NCBI GenBank assembly: GCA_002261155.1
Contig: NKXN01000038.1
Coordinates: 1 to 61,904, forward strand
Direction: 5' to 3'
Source: Bacillaceae bacterium SAS-127
GTDB taxonomy: Bacteria; Bacillota; Bacilli; Bacillales; Domibacillaceae
DNA length: 61,904 nucleotides
In this document: piece after piece, positions 45,839 to 54,596 of the stretch
Numbering within the stretch: position 1 is the stretch's first letter
How the letters are laid out: every line of letters begins with the position of its first letter
The notes under the pieces: generated by a model
The model's input: the letters and a program-made list of their open reading frames with translations, nothing else
What the model was told of the DNA's origin: nothing
Databases searched by the model: none
Translations under genes and position numbers: made by a program

Positions 45839-47057
45839 CAGTAGTTTGTTATCCTAAAGGCTTTTTATCCTCTAGCTCTTACAGTTCATCTTCCTGTAAG
45901 CTCAGCATACATTTTCATCACACACTTTTTTCATAAATACAAGCAATTTTTTTCTTCCTAAATCTTTTCCGAACACAGCTTTTGATATGACTCTAAAATC
46001 CTTAACTCCGAATTTGTTAAAGATCTCATCTGTCATCGGCTTAATGGTTGATTTTATCTTATTAAAATGCGCTTTAGATACTAATTCTTTATTTGCTTTA
46101 GACCATTGAATAATGAAACTTCGTATTTCAGCATGAATGTTCTTTCTCTTACGAATATAAGCTCTTGTAGCTATTTCTATAGCATCTTTTCCTGCACATT
46201 CCTGGCCACAATAAATTTTAGTAGATGTCACTAAAACAGCAAATTCTTTTTGGCATTTATTACAACTTCTAATTTCCCTAGAGGTTTTAATTTTACCTTT
46301 TTGAGATAAACCAGATTTTCTTAATCCCTCAATCATCCGGTTTTTAGATGCTGAATTTGATGTCCAGAGCCTCTTTGTGTTCCTCCCGATTTTCTCTTTA
46401 GTTTCTTCACTATGTTTCATTTGAAAATGAGAATTCAGTTCTCCTTTTGCTGACTTATTAATAGTCGTGTTTTTGGAGTTAATCCATTTTTGGAGAACAA
46501 AATTTAAAGAGAACGGAAGCTCTTTATACATTACAAGTAACTCTTCGTAAGAAATCAATTCACATTCAATGTTATATTTTTCTTCAATAGTTTTTAATAT
46601 CTTTAGTGCATTATTTTTTGCTTGTAAATCTCTAGATTTAACTTCTACAATTTTTTCAACCTTGCCGCTGTTATCGTAAAAAAAGAAATCTGGCTTGTAT
46701 TTTTTATACCCTAAATCATATATGTTATCTTCATAACCCCACGCAATCGAAAAATAGTCAAGATACACTGCATACGCATATTCGTAAGAGCTCCTTAAAT
46801 AAAAATTTTTATAGAAACCAGCGTACCCTCTGTTCATCTTAGACTCCCTTTCCAATGTGGTTATTAGGACTAATATTGACTTAGGTATTAAAGTTTTGTG
46901 TAATGTTGCGGTCTCTTGGCAAGATTATATTCTGCTTTCGCAGGTTCACTTGCTATGCGTTGCCCCTGACTAAAATTTTACCTTTAGCCTTCGGTTCGGA
47001 TCAGCTTCTCAGCCTTCCCGCTTTATCCCGCAATGTTTTACGTGAGGCAAACTATTC
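45839..47057 (-). ncRNA. Group I intron interrupting nrdJ
   Basis: A 1,219-nt insertion between the codons for NPCG and EQPL. Exon 1 ends in U and the intron ends in G, the group I rule. P1 can be built: the exon end CGUGUGGU pairs with the intron guide GCCUCACG (47041-47048) with one U-U mismatch and a terminal U-G wobble at the splice site. GUUU in the P1 loop can pair with GAAC of exon 2 as P10. The 3' end has a perfect CUUACAG/CUGUAAG hairpin. It contains an endonuclease gene. I could not place P3, P4, P7 and the rest of the core with certainty by eye. Confidence 0.85.
45902..46837 (-). CDS. Intron-encoded PD-(D/E)XK-type homing endonuclease
   Basis: A 311-residue protein fully inside the intron, starting at an ATG 6 nt after GGAAAGGGAG. 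The N-terminal ~70 residues carry a nuclease-like core: RSSYE (E19), PDFFF (P49-D50) and EVKSR (E65-V-K67). A NUMOD3-like helix (HSEETKEKIGRNTKRLW) follows near residue 130, then a four-cysteine finger (CNKC...CGQEC), then a helical C-terminus. The gene is visibly more A/T-rich than nrdJ, as expected of a mobile gene. It should cut intronless nrdJ alleles. The nuclease class is inferred from motifs. Confidence 0.78.
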   Translation of the reverse strand: MNRGYAGFYKNFYLRSSYEYAYAVYLDYFSIAWGYEDNIYDLGYKKYKPDFFFYDNSGKVEKIVEVKSRDLQAKNNALKILKTIEEKYNIECELISYEELLVMYKELPFSLNFVLQKWINSKNTTINKSAKGELNSHFQMKHSEETKEKIGRNTKRLWTSNSASKNRMIEGLRKSGLSQKGKIKTSREIRSCNKCQKEFAVLVTSTKIYCGQECAGKDAIEIATRAYIRKRKNIHAEIRSFIIQWSKANKELVSKAHFNKIKSTIKPMTDEIFNKFGVKDFRVISKAVFGKDLGRKKLLVFMKKVCDENVC

Positions 47058-48497
47058 ACCACACGGGTTTGTCGCAACAACTTGTTGCCCATATGCTTTC
47101 GCATTCGTCATTTCGTTCGCATTATCGATAAAGAAAATACCTGGTTCAGCCGAGTATGTGGCACAAATATTAATCAAGTTCCAAAGCTCACGCGCTTTGA
47201 TCTTTCGGTAAGTTCGAACCGCATGTCCTTGTTTTTTCCACTCGCGCACATCACCGACTTTATGCCAGTTTTCGTTATAATATTGCATTTCCTCTTTATT
47301 GTACGCTTCTACAGCTGGGAAGCGCAATTCGTATTCTGCATCTTGTTCCACTGCTTCCATAAAGTCATTCGTTAAGCAGATTGAGATGTTCGCTCCTGTT
47401 AAAAACTCTGAGTGGTGTACCGTATATGTCCCACCTGTACGTAATTTCTCCTCAGCATCTGAAATGATTTCAGGGCTGAAACCGCCATAACCAGGAATGC
47501 TTTTGTAATTGACCACTCCTTGGTACATCGCTGATTCACGCTCAGACAAGGGCTTAAAGTTCAGCTTTTCTTGCGCTGCTTTTTTAATTTGTTCGTCTTC
47601 TGTATTTTCAATTAAGAAGCGTAAAATACGCGGATTTTGCATTTTTGAAATAATGAATTCAACAATATCAGGGTGCCAATCCGCCAACATAATCATCTGT
47701 GCTCCACGGCGCGACCCACCTTGCTCCACAAGGTGTGTAAGCTTAGCGATATCATCTAGCCAAGAGACTGATCCGGAAGATTTTCCGTTGACTCCTTTAG
47801 CTAGTGTGTTGCGTGGGCGTAGTGTAGAACCGTTTGTTCCTACTCCGCCACCGCGGCTCATGATTTCCATCACTTGCTTACGATGCTCGGAAATACCTTC
47901 ACGTGAATCTTGAACGAACGGCATGACATAACAGTTAAAGTACGTTACATCTGTCGCCGCACCCGCTCCATATAGTACTCGTCCCGCTGGAATGAAGTTC
48001 AAATGAACCAATTCATGGTAAAACTTCTCAAACCACTCTTTGCGCTTTTCTTCTGTTTTTTCAACGGAAGCCAAACCTGTCGCGTTACGTTTAGCAATCT
48101 GCTCGTAGAAAATTTCCAACGGTTTTTCGATCACATCGAGGGAGCGGCGAACAATACCCGTTTCTTGTTCTTGTGGATCATCAAGTGCGCTACGGAATTC
48201 CTCATCAACTAGCACTTCCGCTTTCTTTTCTTCCCAGTCAATGCTTACGATGAAACCAACACCTCGAGCGGGAAATTTTGGATCTGCCTTAACCGTTAAC
48301 ACAACAAAATCGCCTTCTGTTAAAGTAACCTTTTCTGTATCTTTAAACGAATAGCGATCAATCATCACGAGGCGTGAAACCCCTTTATGTGTAATGTTCA
48401 TGTCAGAAGTTACAGGATGAACCTGTGGAAAAACACTAATGTCTTTGTTTAATCTGTCAATGTTGATAGACATATTCTTTACAGACGTAACTGACAT
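47058..48497 (-). CDS. nrdJ: AdoCbl-dependent ribonucleotide reductase NrdJ, exon 1
   Basis: The first coding part, 480 residues, ends ...VVATNPCG at the inferred 5' splice site. It includes the N-terminal and early barrel regions (FIPAGRVLYGAG, GGGVGTNGSTLRPRNT, LVEQGGSRRGAQM). The NPC motif holds the thiyl-radical cysteine, and the following glutamate is in exon 2, so the intron splits the active-site loop. NrdJ makes deoxyribonucleotides with adenosylcobalamin, independent of oxygen. NrdR boxes lie in the upstream region. Confidence 0.9.
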
Positions 48498-48555
48498 ATC
48501 TACAACTCCTTTTCTATACTTTTTTCTTGGTAGTTCTTAGTAGTTCTTAAATGTA

Positions 48556-48609
48556 TACCCATATATTTTGATAAAAAACTAGAACAAACACAATATATTG
48601 TGTTTGTTC
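48556..48609. promoter_or_regulatory. NrdR box pair upstream of nrdJ
   Basis: ACACAATATATTGTGT (48588-48603) matches the NrdR box consensus exactly and lies in a larger perfect 28-bp palindrome (48582-48609). A degenerate second box (TACCC-ATATAT-TTTGA) is centred 32 bp away at 48556-48571, the usual helical phasing of NrdR pairs. Both are downstream of the candidate promoter, fitting repression. Confidence 0.82.
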
Positions 48610-48627
48610 CGTTGTTTTCATTACTAC

Positions 48628-48656
48628 ATATTGATTTAAAAACACTTTTTTGTCAA
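48628..48656 (-). promoter_or_regulatory. Candidate sigma-A promoter of nrdJ
   Basis: Minus strand TTGACA, 17 nt, CAATAT. The -35 is perfect and the -10 weak. The predicted start lies just upstream of the NrdR boxes. The rest of the 296-bp gap between lipM and nrdJ shows nothing else clear. Confidence 0.55.
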
Positions 48657-48793
48657 GCGACAAAACGGCTGTATTCGCTGAAAAAAATAAGAGATCATCA
48701 GAAAAACAAGCGATAATCGGATGAAAAGAATAATTTTAATGGTTGCACAAAAACAAAACTTTTGTTCGCATTAAAGAAACTCGACACCGTTAC

Positions 48794-49630
48794 TTATCGC
48801 CTGAAATTCCACTCATCTGACTCATAACGCTCTTGCGCGACTTTTTCGATAGAAGCAGACTGTTCCTCTGTCAATTCGAGCGGCTCTAACTCAATGCCTA
48901 ACCCGTCTTCAAAGCCTTGTTTAAATGCAACACGAGCCATATCCAATGTAATGCTTTTTGGACTAATGCTGTTAATCGCTACCGCTTTATTTTTAAATGT
49001 TGTTTGCATTCTTTCTTTAACACGGTCGTTCGGGTAGTTAAACAGACTAAACAGCTTGTCTTCATCAAGATCTAACAAAATCGAACCATGCTGTAAAATG
49101 ACACCTTTTTGCCTTGTTTGGGCGCTTCCAGCAATCTTCCGCCCTTCTACTACGAGCTCATACCAACTCGGTGCATCAAAACACACAGAAGAACGCGGGT
49201 TTTTCAAGCCGTTTTTCTCCTCTTCCGTTTTGGGCACAGAAAAATAAGCTTCCAACCCAAGTTGATGGAACCCTTTTAATATTCCTTCAGAAATGACACG
49301 ATAGGCCTCTGTCACACCTGTAGGCATGTTTGGATGCTCTTCAGAGACAATCACACTATACGTTAATTCGTGCTCGTGAAGAACGCCTCTACCGCCTGTT
49401 GGACGGCGCACAAATCCAAGACCATGTGCCTTGACTGCTTCCATATTGATTTCTTTCTCCGCTTTTTGGAAATAACCAATCGATAATGCCGCTGGCTCCC
49501 AACCGTAAAAACGGATCACTGGTGGGATCTTTCCTTGACTATGCCAATCTAATAACGCTTCATCCATCGCCATATTATAACTAGCAGAGCGACGGCCAGA
49601 ATCAATAAACTTCCACACTTCTTTTTTCAT
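48794..49630 (-). CDS. lipM: Octanoyl-[acyl carrier protein]:protein N-octanoyltransferase LipM
   Basis: A 278-residue lipoate-ligase-fold protein with [19 protein letters not shown] (about 75-93), the catalytic cysteine SSVCFDAPS at C150, and [12 protein letters not shown]. LipM moves octanoate from ACP to GcvH as the first step of lipoyl assembly. The length and cysteine position match B. subtilis LipM (YqhM). Its products are needed by BkdB and the glycine cleavage H protein. It is divergent from yqhL. Confidence 0.94.
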   Translation of the reverse strand: MKKEVWKFIDSGRRSASYNMAMDEALLDWHSQGKIPPVIRFYGWEPAALSIGYFQKAEKEINMEAVKAHGLGFVRRPTGGRGVLHEHELTYSVIVSEEHPNMPTGVTEAYRVISEGILKGFHQLGLEAYFSVPKTEEEKNGLKNPRSSVCFDAPSWYELVVEGRKIAGSAQTRQKGVILQHGSILLDLDEDKLFSLFNYPNDRVKERMQTTFKNKAVAINSISPKSITLDMARVAFKQGFEDGLGIELEPLELTEEQSASIEKVAQERYESDEWNFRR

Positions 49631-49803
49631 TATCCATGCACGCCTTTTTCGTTTGTAAATTCCCTCATACAGTCTATCAAATACCGAGCAAAAAACAAAG
49701 ACCTATTCAAAAATGAAATCGTTGGTTTAATTTCTTTTGATTCTTAATGAAGGCAAGTTTATAATAGATGATGGTGCAATTTTACTTGAAAGGAGTGTAT
49801 ACG

Positions 49804-50181
49804 TTGCTGTATACCATTGCTGCCATTTTAGGCGCCATTATTTTGTACACTTTATATATGTATTTTTCCCAGAAAAAAGCGGTTACACCACTTTCGCAGG
49901 AAGAGTTCATTAAAGGCTACCGTAAAGCTCAGTTGATTGATGTCCGTGAGCCGAACGAGTTTGAAGCTGGCCATATTTTAGGCGCTCGTAATATTCCAAT
50001 GAGCCAATTAAAGACGCGCATGGAGAATGAAATTCGTTCTGACAAACCAGTTTATCTTTATTGCCAAAGCGGAATGAGAAGTGGACGTGCGGCCATGACA
50101 TTACACAAAAAAGGATACAAAAATATTAGCCATCTTGAAGGCGGCTTCAAGAAATGGACTGGAAAAGTAAAGAGCAAATAA
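49804..50181 (+). CDS. yqhL: Membrane-anchored rhodanese-like protein YqhL
   Basis: A 125-residue protein with an N-terminal transmembrane helix (about 2-22) and a rhodanese domain whose active-site loop is CQSGMRSG (Cys87). It probably handles sulfane sulfur at the inner face of the membrane. I chose the TTG 6-7 nt after AAAGGAGTG; upstream in-frame ATGs have no ribosome site. Position beside lipM matches B. subtilis yqhL. Confidence 0.9.
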   Translation: MLYTIAAILGAIILYTLYMYFSQKKAVTPLSQEEFIKGYRKAQLIDVREPNEFEAGHILGARNIPMSQLKTRMENEIRSDKPVYLYCQSGMRSGRAAMTLHKKGYKNISHLEGGFKKWTGKVKSK

Positions 50182-50210
50182 AAAAACTGCCTACCCGAGG
50201 CATTTTTTAT
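50182..50210. terminator. Bidirectional terminator between yqhL and gcvPB
   Basis: TGCCT/AGGCA stem with a 5-nt loop flanked by A and T tracts, between convergent genes. Confidence 0.78.
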
Positions 50211-50215
50211 TATAC

Positions 50216-51688
50216 TTAAGCGTTTTGCAACGGTTTTTCATAGCGAAGAATCGGTTTGCGTGCCGCCATTGTTTCATCTAAACGACCAACGACAGTCGTA
50301 TGAGGCGCTTCTTGTACAATTTCCGGATTTTCTTCTGCTTCTTTCGCAATTTGAATCATCGCATCAATAAAGGCATCTAACGTTTCCTTCGATTCCGTTT
50401 CCGTCGGTTCGATCATAATACATTCTTCTACATTTAATGGGAAATAGATCGTTGGTGGATGATAGCCGAAATCAAGCAGGCGTTTCGCAATATCAAGCGT
50501 TCTTACACCGAGTTTTTTCTGGTGTTTTCCGCTTAATACAAACTCATGCTTGCAATGACGATCAAACGGCAGGTCAAAATATGGAGCTAAACGACGCATC
50601 ATATAGTTCGCATTTAATACCGCATATTCTGTTACTGCTTTTAATCCATCAGGCCCCATTGAACGGATATACGTATACGCCCGAACGTTAATACCAAAGT
50701 TTCCATAATAAGGCTTCACACGACCAATGGCTTGCGGACGATCGTAATCAAACTTGAATGTCTCGCCTTCTTTCACAAGCACAGGCTTTGGCAAGAATGG
50801 AATTAAATCCTCCTTCACTCCAACAGGACCTGAACCTGGGCCACCGCCACCGTGAGGGCCAGTGAATGTTTTATGAAGGTTTAAATGGACGACATCAAAG
50901 CCCATATCTCCAGGACGCGCCTTCGATAAAACGGCATTTAAATTGGCTCCATCATAATAAACTTTCCCGCCTACACTATGAATAATTTCAGCCATTTCTA
51001 CAATATTCTCTTCAAATAATCCGAGCGTATTTGGATTTGTTAACATTAACGCAGCTGTTGTTTCATCGACAACACGCTTTAAATCTTCAATGTCCACTAA
51101 ACCATCGTCGCCAGATTTTACGGTTACCGTTTCATAACCAGCTACGGTCGCAGATGCCGGGTTCGTTCCGTGAGCCGAATCCGGAACAATTACTTTCGTC
51201 CGCTGGAAGTCACCGTTTGCTTCGTGAAACGCACGAATAAGCATTAGACCCGTCCATTCCCCTTGTGCTCCTGCCGCTGGTTGTAACGTCACTTCATCCA
51301 TTCCCGTAATTTCTTTCAAATGCTCTTGAAGATCATACATTAATTCAAGCGCACCTTGTACCGTCTCTTCTGCCTGAAGCGGGTGAATATGAGCAAAGCC
51401 ATCAAAACGTGCAACATCTTCATTAATTTTCGGATTGTATTTCATCGTACAAGAACCAAGTGGGTAAAATCCAGAATCCACTCCATGGTTTCTTTTCGAT
51501 AACGCTGTGTAATGACGCATAATATCAAGCTCAGACACTTCAGGAAGCTCCGGCTCTTCCTCACGCACATATCCAGCAGGTAAAAGGTGGGATAGATCTT
51601 GTTCAGGTACATCTAATTCAGGCAAACTGTAGCCGATTCGGCCCGGTTGAGACATTTCAAAAATAAGCAATTGATCGTTGTTATTCAT
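50216..51688 (-). CDS. gcvPB: Glycine dehydrogenase (decarboxylating) subunit 2
   Basis: A 490-residue PLP enzyme subunit. The PLP lysine is in [16 protein letters not shown] (about residue 270). With GcvPA it forms the P protein that decarboxylates glycine and passes aminomethyl to lipoyl-GcvH. I chose the ATG that overlaps the gcvPA stop by 8 nt with a GGGGGA site upstream. Last gene of the gcv operon. Confidence 0.96.
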   Translation of the reverse strand: MNNNDQLLIFEMSQPGRIGYSLPELDVPEQDLSHLLPAGYVREEEPELPEVSELDIMRHYTALSKRNHGVDSGFYPLGSCTMKYNPKINEDVARFDGFAHIHPLQAEETVQGALELMYDLQEHLKEITGMDEVTLQPAAGAQGEWTGLMLIRAFHEANGDFQRTKVIVPDSAHGTNPASATVAGYETVTVKSGDDGLVDIEDLKRVVDETTAALMLTNPNTLGLFEENIVEMAEIIHSVGGKVYYDGANLNAVLSKARPGDMGFDVVHLNLHKTFTGPHGGGGPGSGPVGVKEDLIPFLPKPVLVKEGETFKFDYDRPQAIGRVKPYYGNFGINVRAYTYIRSMGPDGLKAVTEYAVLNANYMMRRLAPYFDLPFDRHCKHEFVLSGKHQKKLGVRTLDIAKRLLDFGYHPPTIYFPLNVEECIMIEPTETESKETLDAFIDAMIQIAKEAEENPEIVQEAPHTTVVGRLDETMAARKPILRYEKPLQNA

Positions 51689-53027
51689 GGCTATCCCCCA
51701 ATTCTTTCGCAAGTAATTCAATTTCTTCTCTCGTACGCAATTCTGTCACCGCAATCAGCATGCAATTTTCAAGCCCTGGATACGTTAAACCAAGGTCATA
51801 GCCACCAATGATGCCTTTTGCAAATAACCGCTCATTCACTTCTTTGATCGGTTGAGGCAAACGAACAACAAACTCGTTAAAAATTGGTGCAGAAGACACA
51901 ATTTCTACTCCATACTGTTTTAACGTTTCTTTTGCAAAATTGGCTTTTTGTAAATTTTGGATCGCGATTTCTTTGATCCCCTTTTTCCCTAAAGCGGTCA
52001 TCGCTACGCTTGCTGCCAACGCATTTAATGCCTGATTTGAACAAATATTAGACGTTGCTTTATCGCGGCGGATATGCTGTTCACGCGCTTGTAACGTCAA
52101 TACGAATCCACGGCGCCCTTCGTCATCCTGTGTTTGCCCGACAAGACGGCCTGGTACTTTACGCATCAATTTTTTTGTTACAGCAAAATAACCACAGTGA
52201 GGTCCCCCAAAGCTTGCAGGGATACCGAATGGTTGCGCATCACCAATGACAATATCAGCCCCAAACTTTCCTGGAGGTGTTAATGCACCGAGTGAAAGCG
52301 GATTAGCTGAAACGACAAACAATGCTTGATGTTCATGAGTCACTTTCTCTACGTCAGGTAATGACTCAATCGCCCCGAAAAAGTTCGGATATTGAACGAT
52401 CACAGCTGCGGTTTCATCATCAACAAGCGCTTGTAGTTGATCTAAGTCTGTCACTCCATCTTTATGAGGAATCTCTACCACTTCAATGTTCTGACCTTTC
52501 GCATACGTTTTCAACACGTCGCGAGATTCTGGATGAACCGTTTCCGATACAAGGACTTTCTTCCGTTTCGTCTGTCCAGCACTAAGCATCGCCGCTTCTG
52601 CTAACGCAGTACCGCCGTCGTACATCGAAGAATTGGCCACATCCATACCTGTTAATTCGCAAATCATCGTTTGAAATTCAAAGATCGCCTGTAACTCCCC
52701 TTGAGAAATTTCCGGCTGATATGGTGTGTAGGCTGTGTAAAACTCTGAACGTGAAATGACATGATCAACAATGGACGGTGCATAGTGATCATACACGCCT
52801 GCTCCTAAAAAGGAAGTGTATTGTTTGGCGTGAGCGTTTTTTGCAGCGAGTGTGCTCAGCTCTTTTTTCAATGCAGGTTCAGCTTTCGCCTCTTTAATCT
52901 TATATAATCCTTGAAAGCGCACCTTCTCTGGAATATCTTCAAATAATTCATCAATCTTATCAACGCCAATCGTTGAAAGCATTTCCTTTTGATCCGCCTC
53001 TGTCATTGGTAAGTAACGATGCTTCAT
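51681..53027 (-). CDS. gcvPA: Glycine dehydrogenase (decarboxylating) subunit 1
   Basis: A 448-residue subunit with the N-terminal [14 protein letters not shown], the [14 protein letters not shown] segment and the glycine-rich [10 protein letters not shown]. It is the non-lysine half of the split P protein. It lies 24 nt after gcvT and overlaps gcvPB. The operon sits behind a glycine-sensing riboswitch. Confidence 0.96.
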   Translation of the reverse strand: MKHRYLPMTEADQKEMLSTIGVDKIDELFEDIPEKVRFQGLYKIKEAKAEPALKKELSTLAAKNAHAKQYTSFLGAGVYDHYAPSIVDHVISRSEFYTAYTPYQPEISQGELQAIFEFQTMICELTGMDVANSSMYDGGTALAEAAMLSAGQTKRKKVLVSETVHPESRDVLKTYAKGQNIEVVEIPHKDGVTDLDQLQALVDDETAAVIVQYPNFFGAIESLPDVEKVTHEHQALFVVSANPLSLGALTPPGKFGADIVIGDAQPFGIPASFGGPHCGYFAVTKKLMRKVPGRLVGQTQDDEGRRGFVLTLQAREQHIRRDKATSNICSNQALNALAASVAMTALGKKGIKEIAIQNLQKANFAKETLKQYGVEIVSSAPIFNEFVVRLPQPIKEVNERLFAKGIIGGYDLGLTYPGLENCMLIAVTELRTREEIELLAKELGDSHE

Positions 53028-53051
53028 TATTTCATCCCCTCTCCTATCCTG

Positions 53052-54155
53052 TTAGTTCGAACGTTTATAAAATGGTGTCTTCATAGTTTTTGCCGCTAGC
53101 TTTTTGCCGCGAATTTCCACAAACACTTCTGTATCGATAGACGTATACTCTGCTTTTAATAAAGCGAGTCCGATATTTTTCTTTAATGTTGGTGATTGTG
53201 TACCTGTTGTGACAAAGCCAAGTTCTTCGCCATTAGCGGAGTACACTGCATAACCATGGCGTGGAATCCCACGGTCCATCATTTCAAGTCCGACAAGCTT
53301 ACGTGCAGGACCATTTTCTTTTTGAACTGTTAATGCTTCGATTCCGATAAAAAAGTCTTTATTTGTTTTCACCGCAAAGCCAAGGTTCGCTTCAATCGGT
53401 GAAATGTCTTTCGATAACTCCTGCCCGTATAAAGCAAGGTTTGCTTCAAAACGAAGCGTGTCGCGAGCACCTAACCCACAAGGGACAACGCCCTCTTCTT
53501 TCCCTACTTCAAGAATGTCCTGCCATAGTTTAACGGCATGATCACTTTCGCAATAAATTTCAAAACCGTCTTCTCCTGTATAGCCTGTGCGAGAAATGAG
53601 GGCCGATACTCCTGAAATATTAACGGCTTGATGGAATTTGAAAAATTTAATTTCGCTTAAATCGATTTCTTTTACAAGCGTTTGAAGTACTTTTTCTGCT
53701 AAAGGCCCTTGCAGAGCAAGCTGCGCCCAATCGTTAGACACGTTTTTAAGCTCCACTTCTCCTTCTTCGTGCTGCTTCAGCCACTCAAAATCTTTTTCTG
53801 CATTGGCAGCGTTAACAACAAGTAAATAATCCTCTTCAGCTAGCATATAGACTAGCAAGTCATCTATTGTTCCGCCGTCTTCATAGCACATCGCTGTGTA
53901 GATCGCACCATTAGGCTTCAATTTGGAAAGGTCGTTCGTCATCATTTTTTGAAGATAGGTGAGGGCATCTTTTCCTTTGACTGTGATCTCACCCATATGC
54001 GACACATCAAATAACCCCGCTTTTGTTCGGACAGCTTCATGCTCTTCCTTAATACTTGAAAACTGAACCGGAAGTTCCCATCCACCAAAATCGATCGTTT
54101 TACCACCGTATTGCTTGTATGCTTCAAACAGTGGCGTACGTTTTAAGTCTCCCAT
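53052..54155 (-). CDS. gcvT: Glycine cleavage system T protein (aminomethyltransferase)
   Basis: A 367-residue folate-binding aminomethyltransferase. The N-terminus reads [34 protein letters not shown] follows near residue 50, and the mid-protein motif is [14 protein letters not shown]. It transfers the one-carbon unit from lipoyl-GcvH to tetrahydrofolate. First gene of the operon, directly downstream of the glycine riboswitch. Confidence 0.97.
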   Translation of the reverse strand: MGDLKRTPLFEAYKQYGGKTIDFGGWELPVQFSSIKEEHEAVRTKAGLFDVSHMGEITVKGKDALTYLQKMMTNDLSKLKPNGAIYTAMCYEDGGTIDDLLVYMLAEEDYLLVVNAANAEKDFEWLKQHEEGEVELKNVSNDWAQLALQGPLAEKVLQTLVKEIDLSEIKFFKFHQAVNISGVSALISRTGYTGEDGFEIYCESDHAVKLWQDILEVGKEEGVVPCGLGARDTLRFEANLALYGQELSKDISPIEANLGFAVKTNKDFFIGIEALTVQKENGPARKLVGLEMMDRGIPRHGYAVYSANGEELGFVTTGTQSPTLKKNIGLALLKAEYTSIDTEVFVEIRGKKLAAKTMKTPFYKRSN

Positions 54156-54227
54156 TAACCTTCCTCCTTGATTATTGATTTTCGTGTGACACCTAACGCT
54201 GTTTCCATCTTCATTTAGGGATTTCCA

Positions 54228-54269
54228 TAAAAAAAGACAGAGAACAGCTTATAAAAGTTGTTCTCTGTC
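54228..54269 (-). terminator. Riboswitch expression-platform terminator
   Basis: GACAGAGAACA/TGTTCTCTGTC stem followed by seven T residues on the minus strand, between the second glycine aptamer and gcvT. The 5' arm abuts the aptamer, so ligand binding should control its formation. Confidence 0.88.
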
Positions 54270-54432
54270 CTTGAACCTGAAAGTTTACCCTGAATGAACA
54301 GGCTGTCTTCTTTGGTGGTTTCGTTAACGAAACACTCTCCAGAGGTGCGTCCAGCAAGAGTTCTTTTGCCTGAGAGATTCACAAATAACTTGTTTGCTCC
54401 TTCGGCGCCGCGCATCCGGTCTCTCCCCTTGC
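54262..54432 (-). ncRNA. Tandem glycine riboswitch controlling gcvT-gcvPA-gcvPB
   Basis: The minus strand shows GGGGAGAGACC, GCGCCGAAGGAGCAA and AATCTCTCAGGCAAAAG of aptamer 1 (about 54356-54430). It then shows GGACGCACCTCTGGAGAG, CACCAAAGAAG and CTTTCAGGTTCAAGGACAG of aptamer 2. The two joined aptamers and the following terminator are the classic glycine-activated design. High glycine should permit read-through into the cleavage genes. Confidence 0.93.
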
Positions 54433-54596
54433 TTTCATTCGCAATATTAAATTAAAAAAATGGGCATACTATGAACACTCGCATATAAAAAACGACTATC
54501 GTTCGTCTTTTTCGAAATGACATAATATTTTGTTCCCTTACATCCTACCATTAACGGTGAGGTTTTCGCAATCATTTTTATAAAGGAGTTTTGTAG

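Noticed and set aside
45839-47057. Intein in NrdJ
   Set aside because: A stop codon follows exon 1 immediately and there are no intein splicing motifs; the endonuclease has its own start and ribosome site. The element acts at RNA level.
45839-47057. Group II intron
   Set aside because: The ends do not match GUGYG...AY, there is no reverse transcriptase, and the P1 pairing with U-G wobble fits group I.
44720-48497. nrdJ as a pseudogene broken by frameshift or stop
   Set aside because: Both coding parts are intact and join perfectly in frame when the group I intron is removed.
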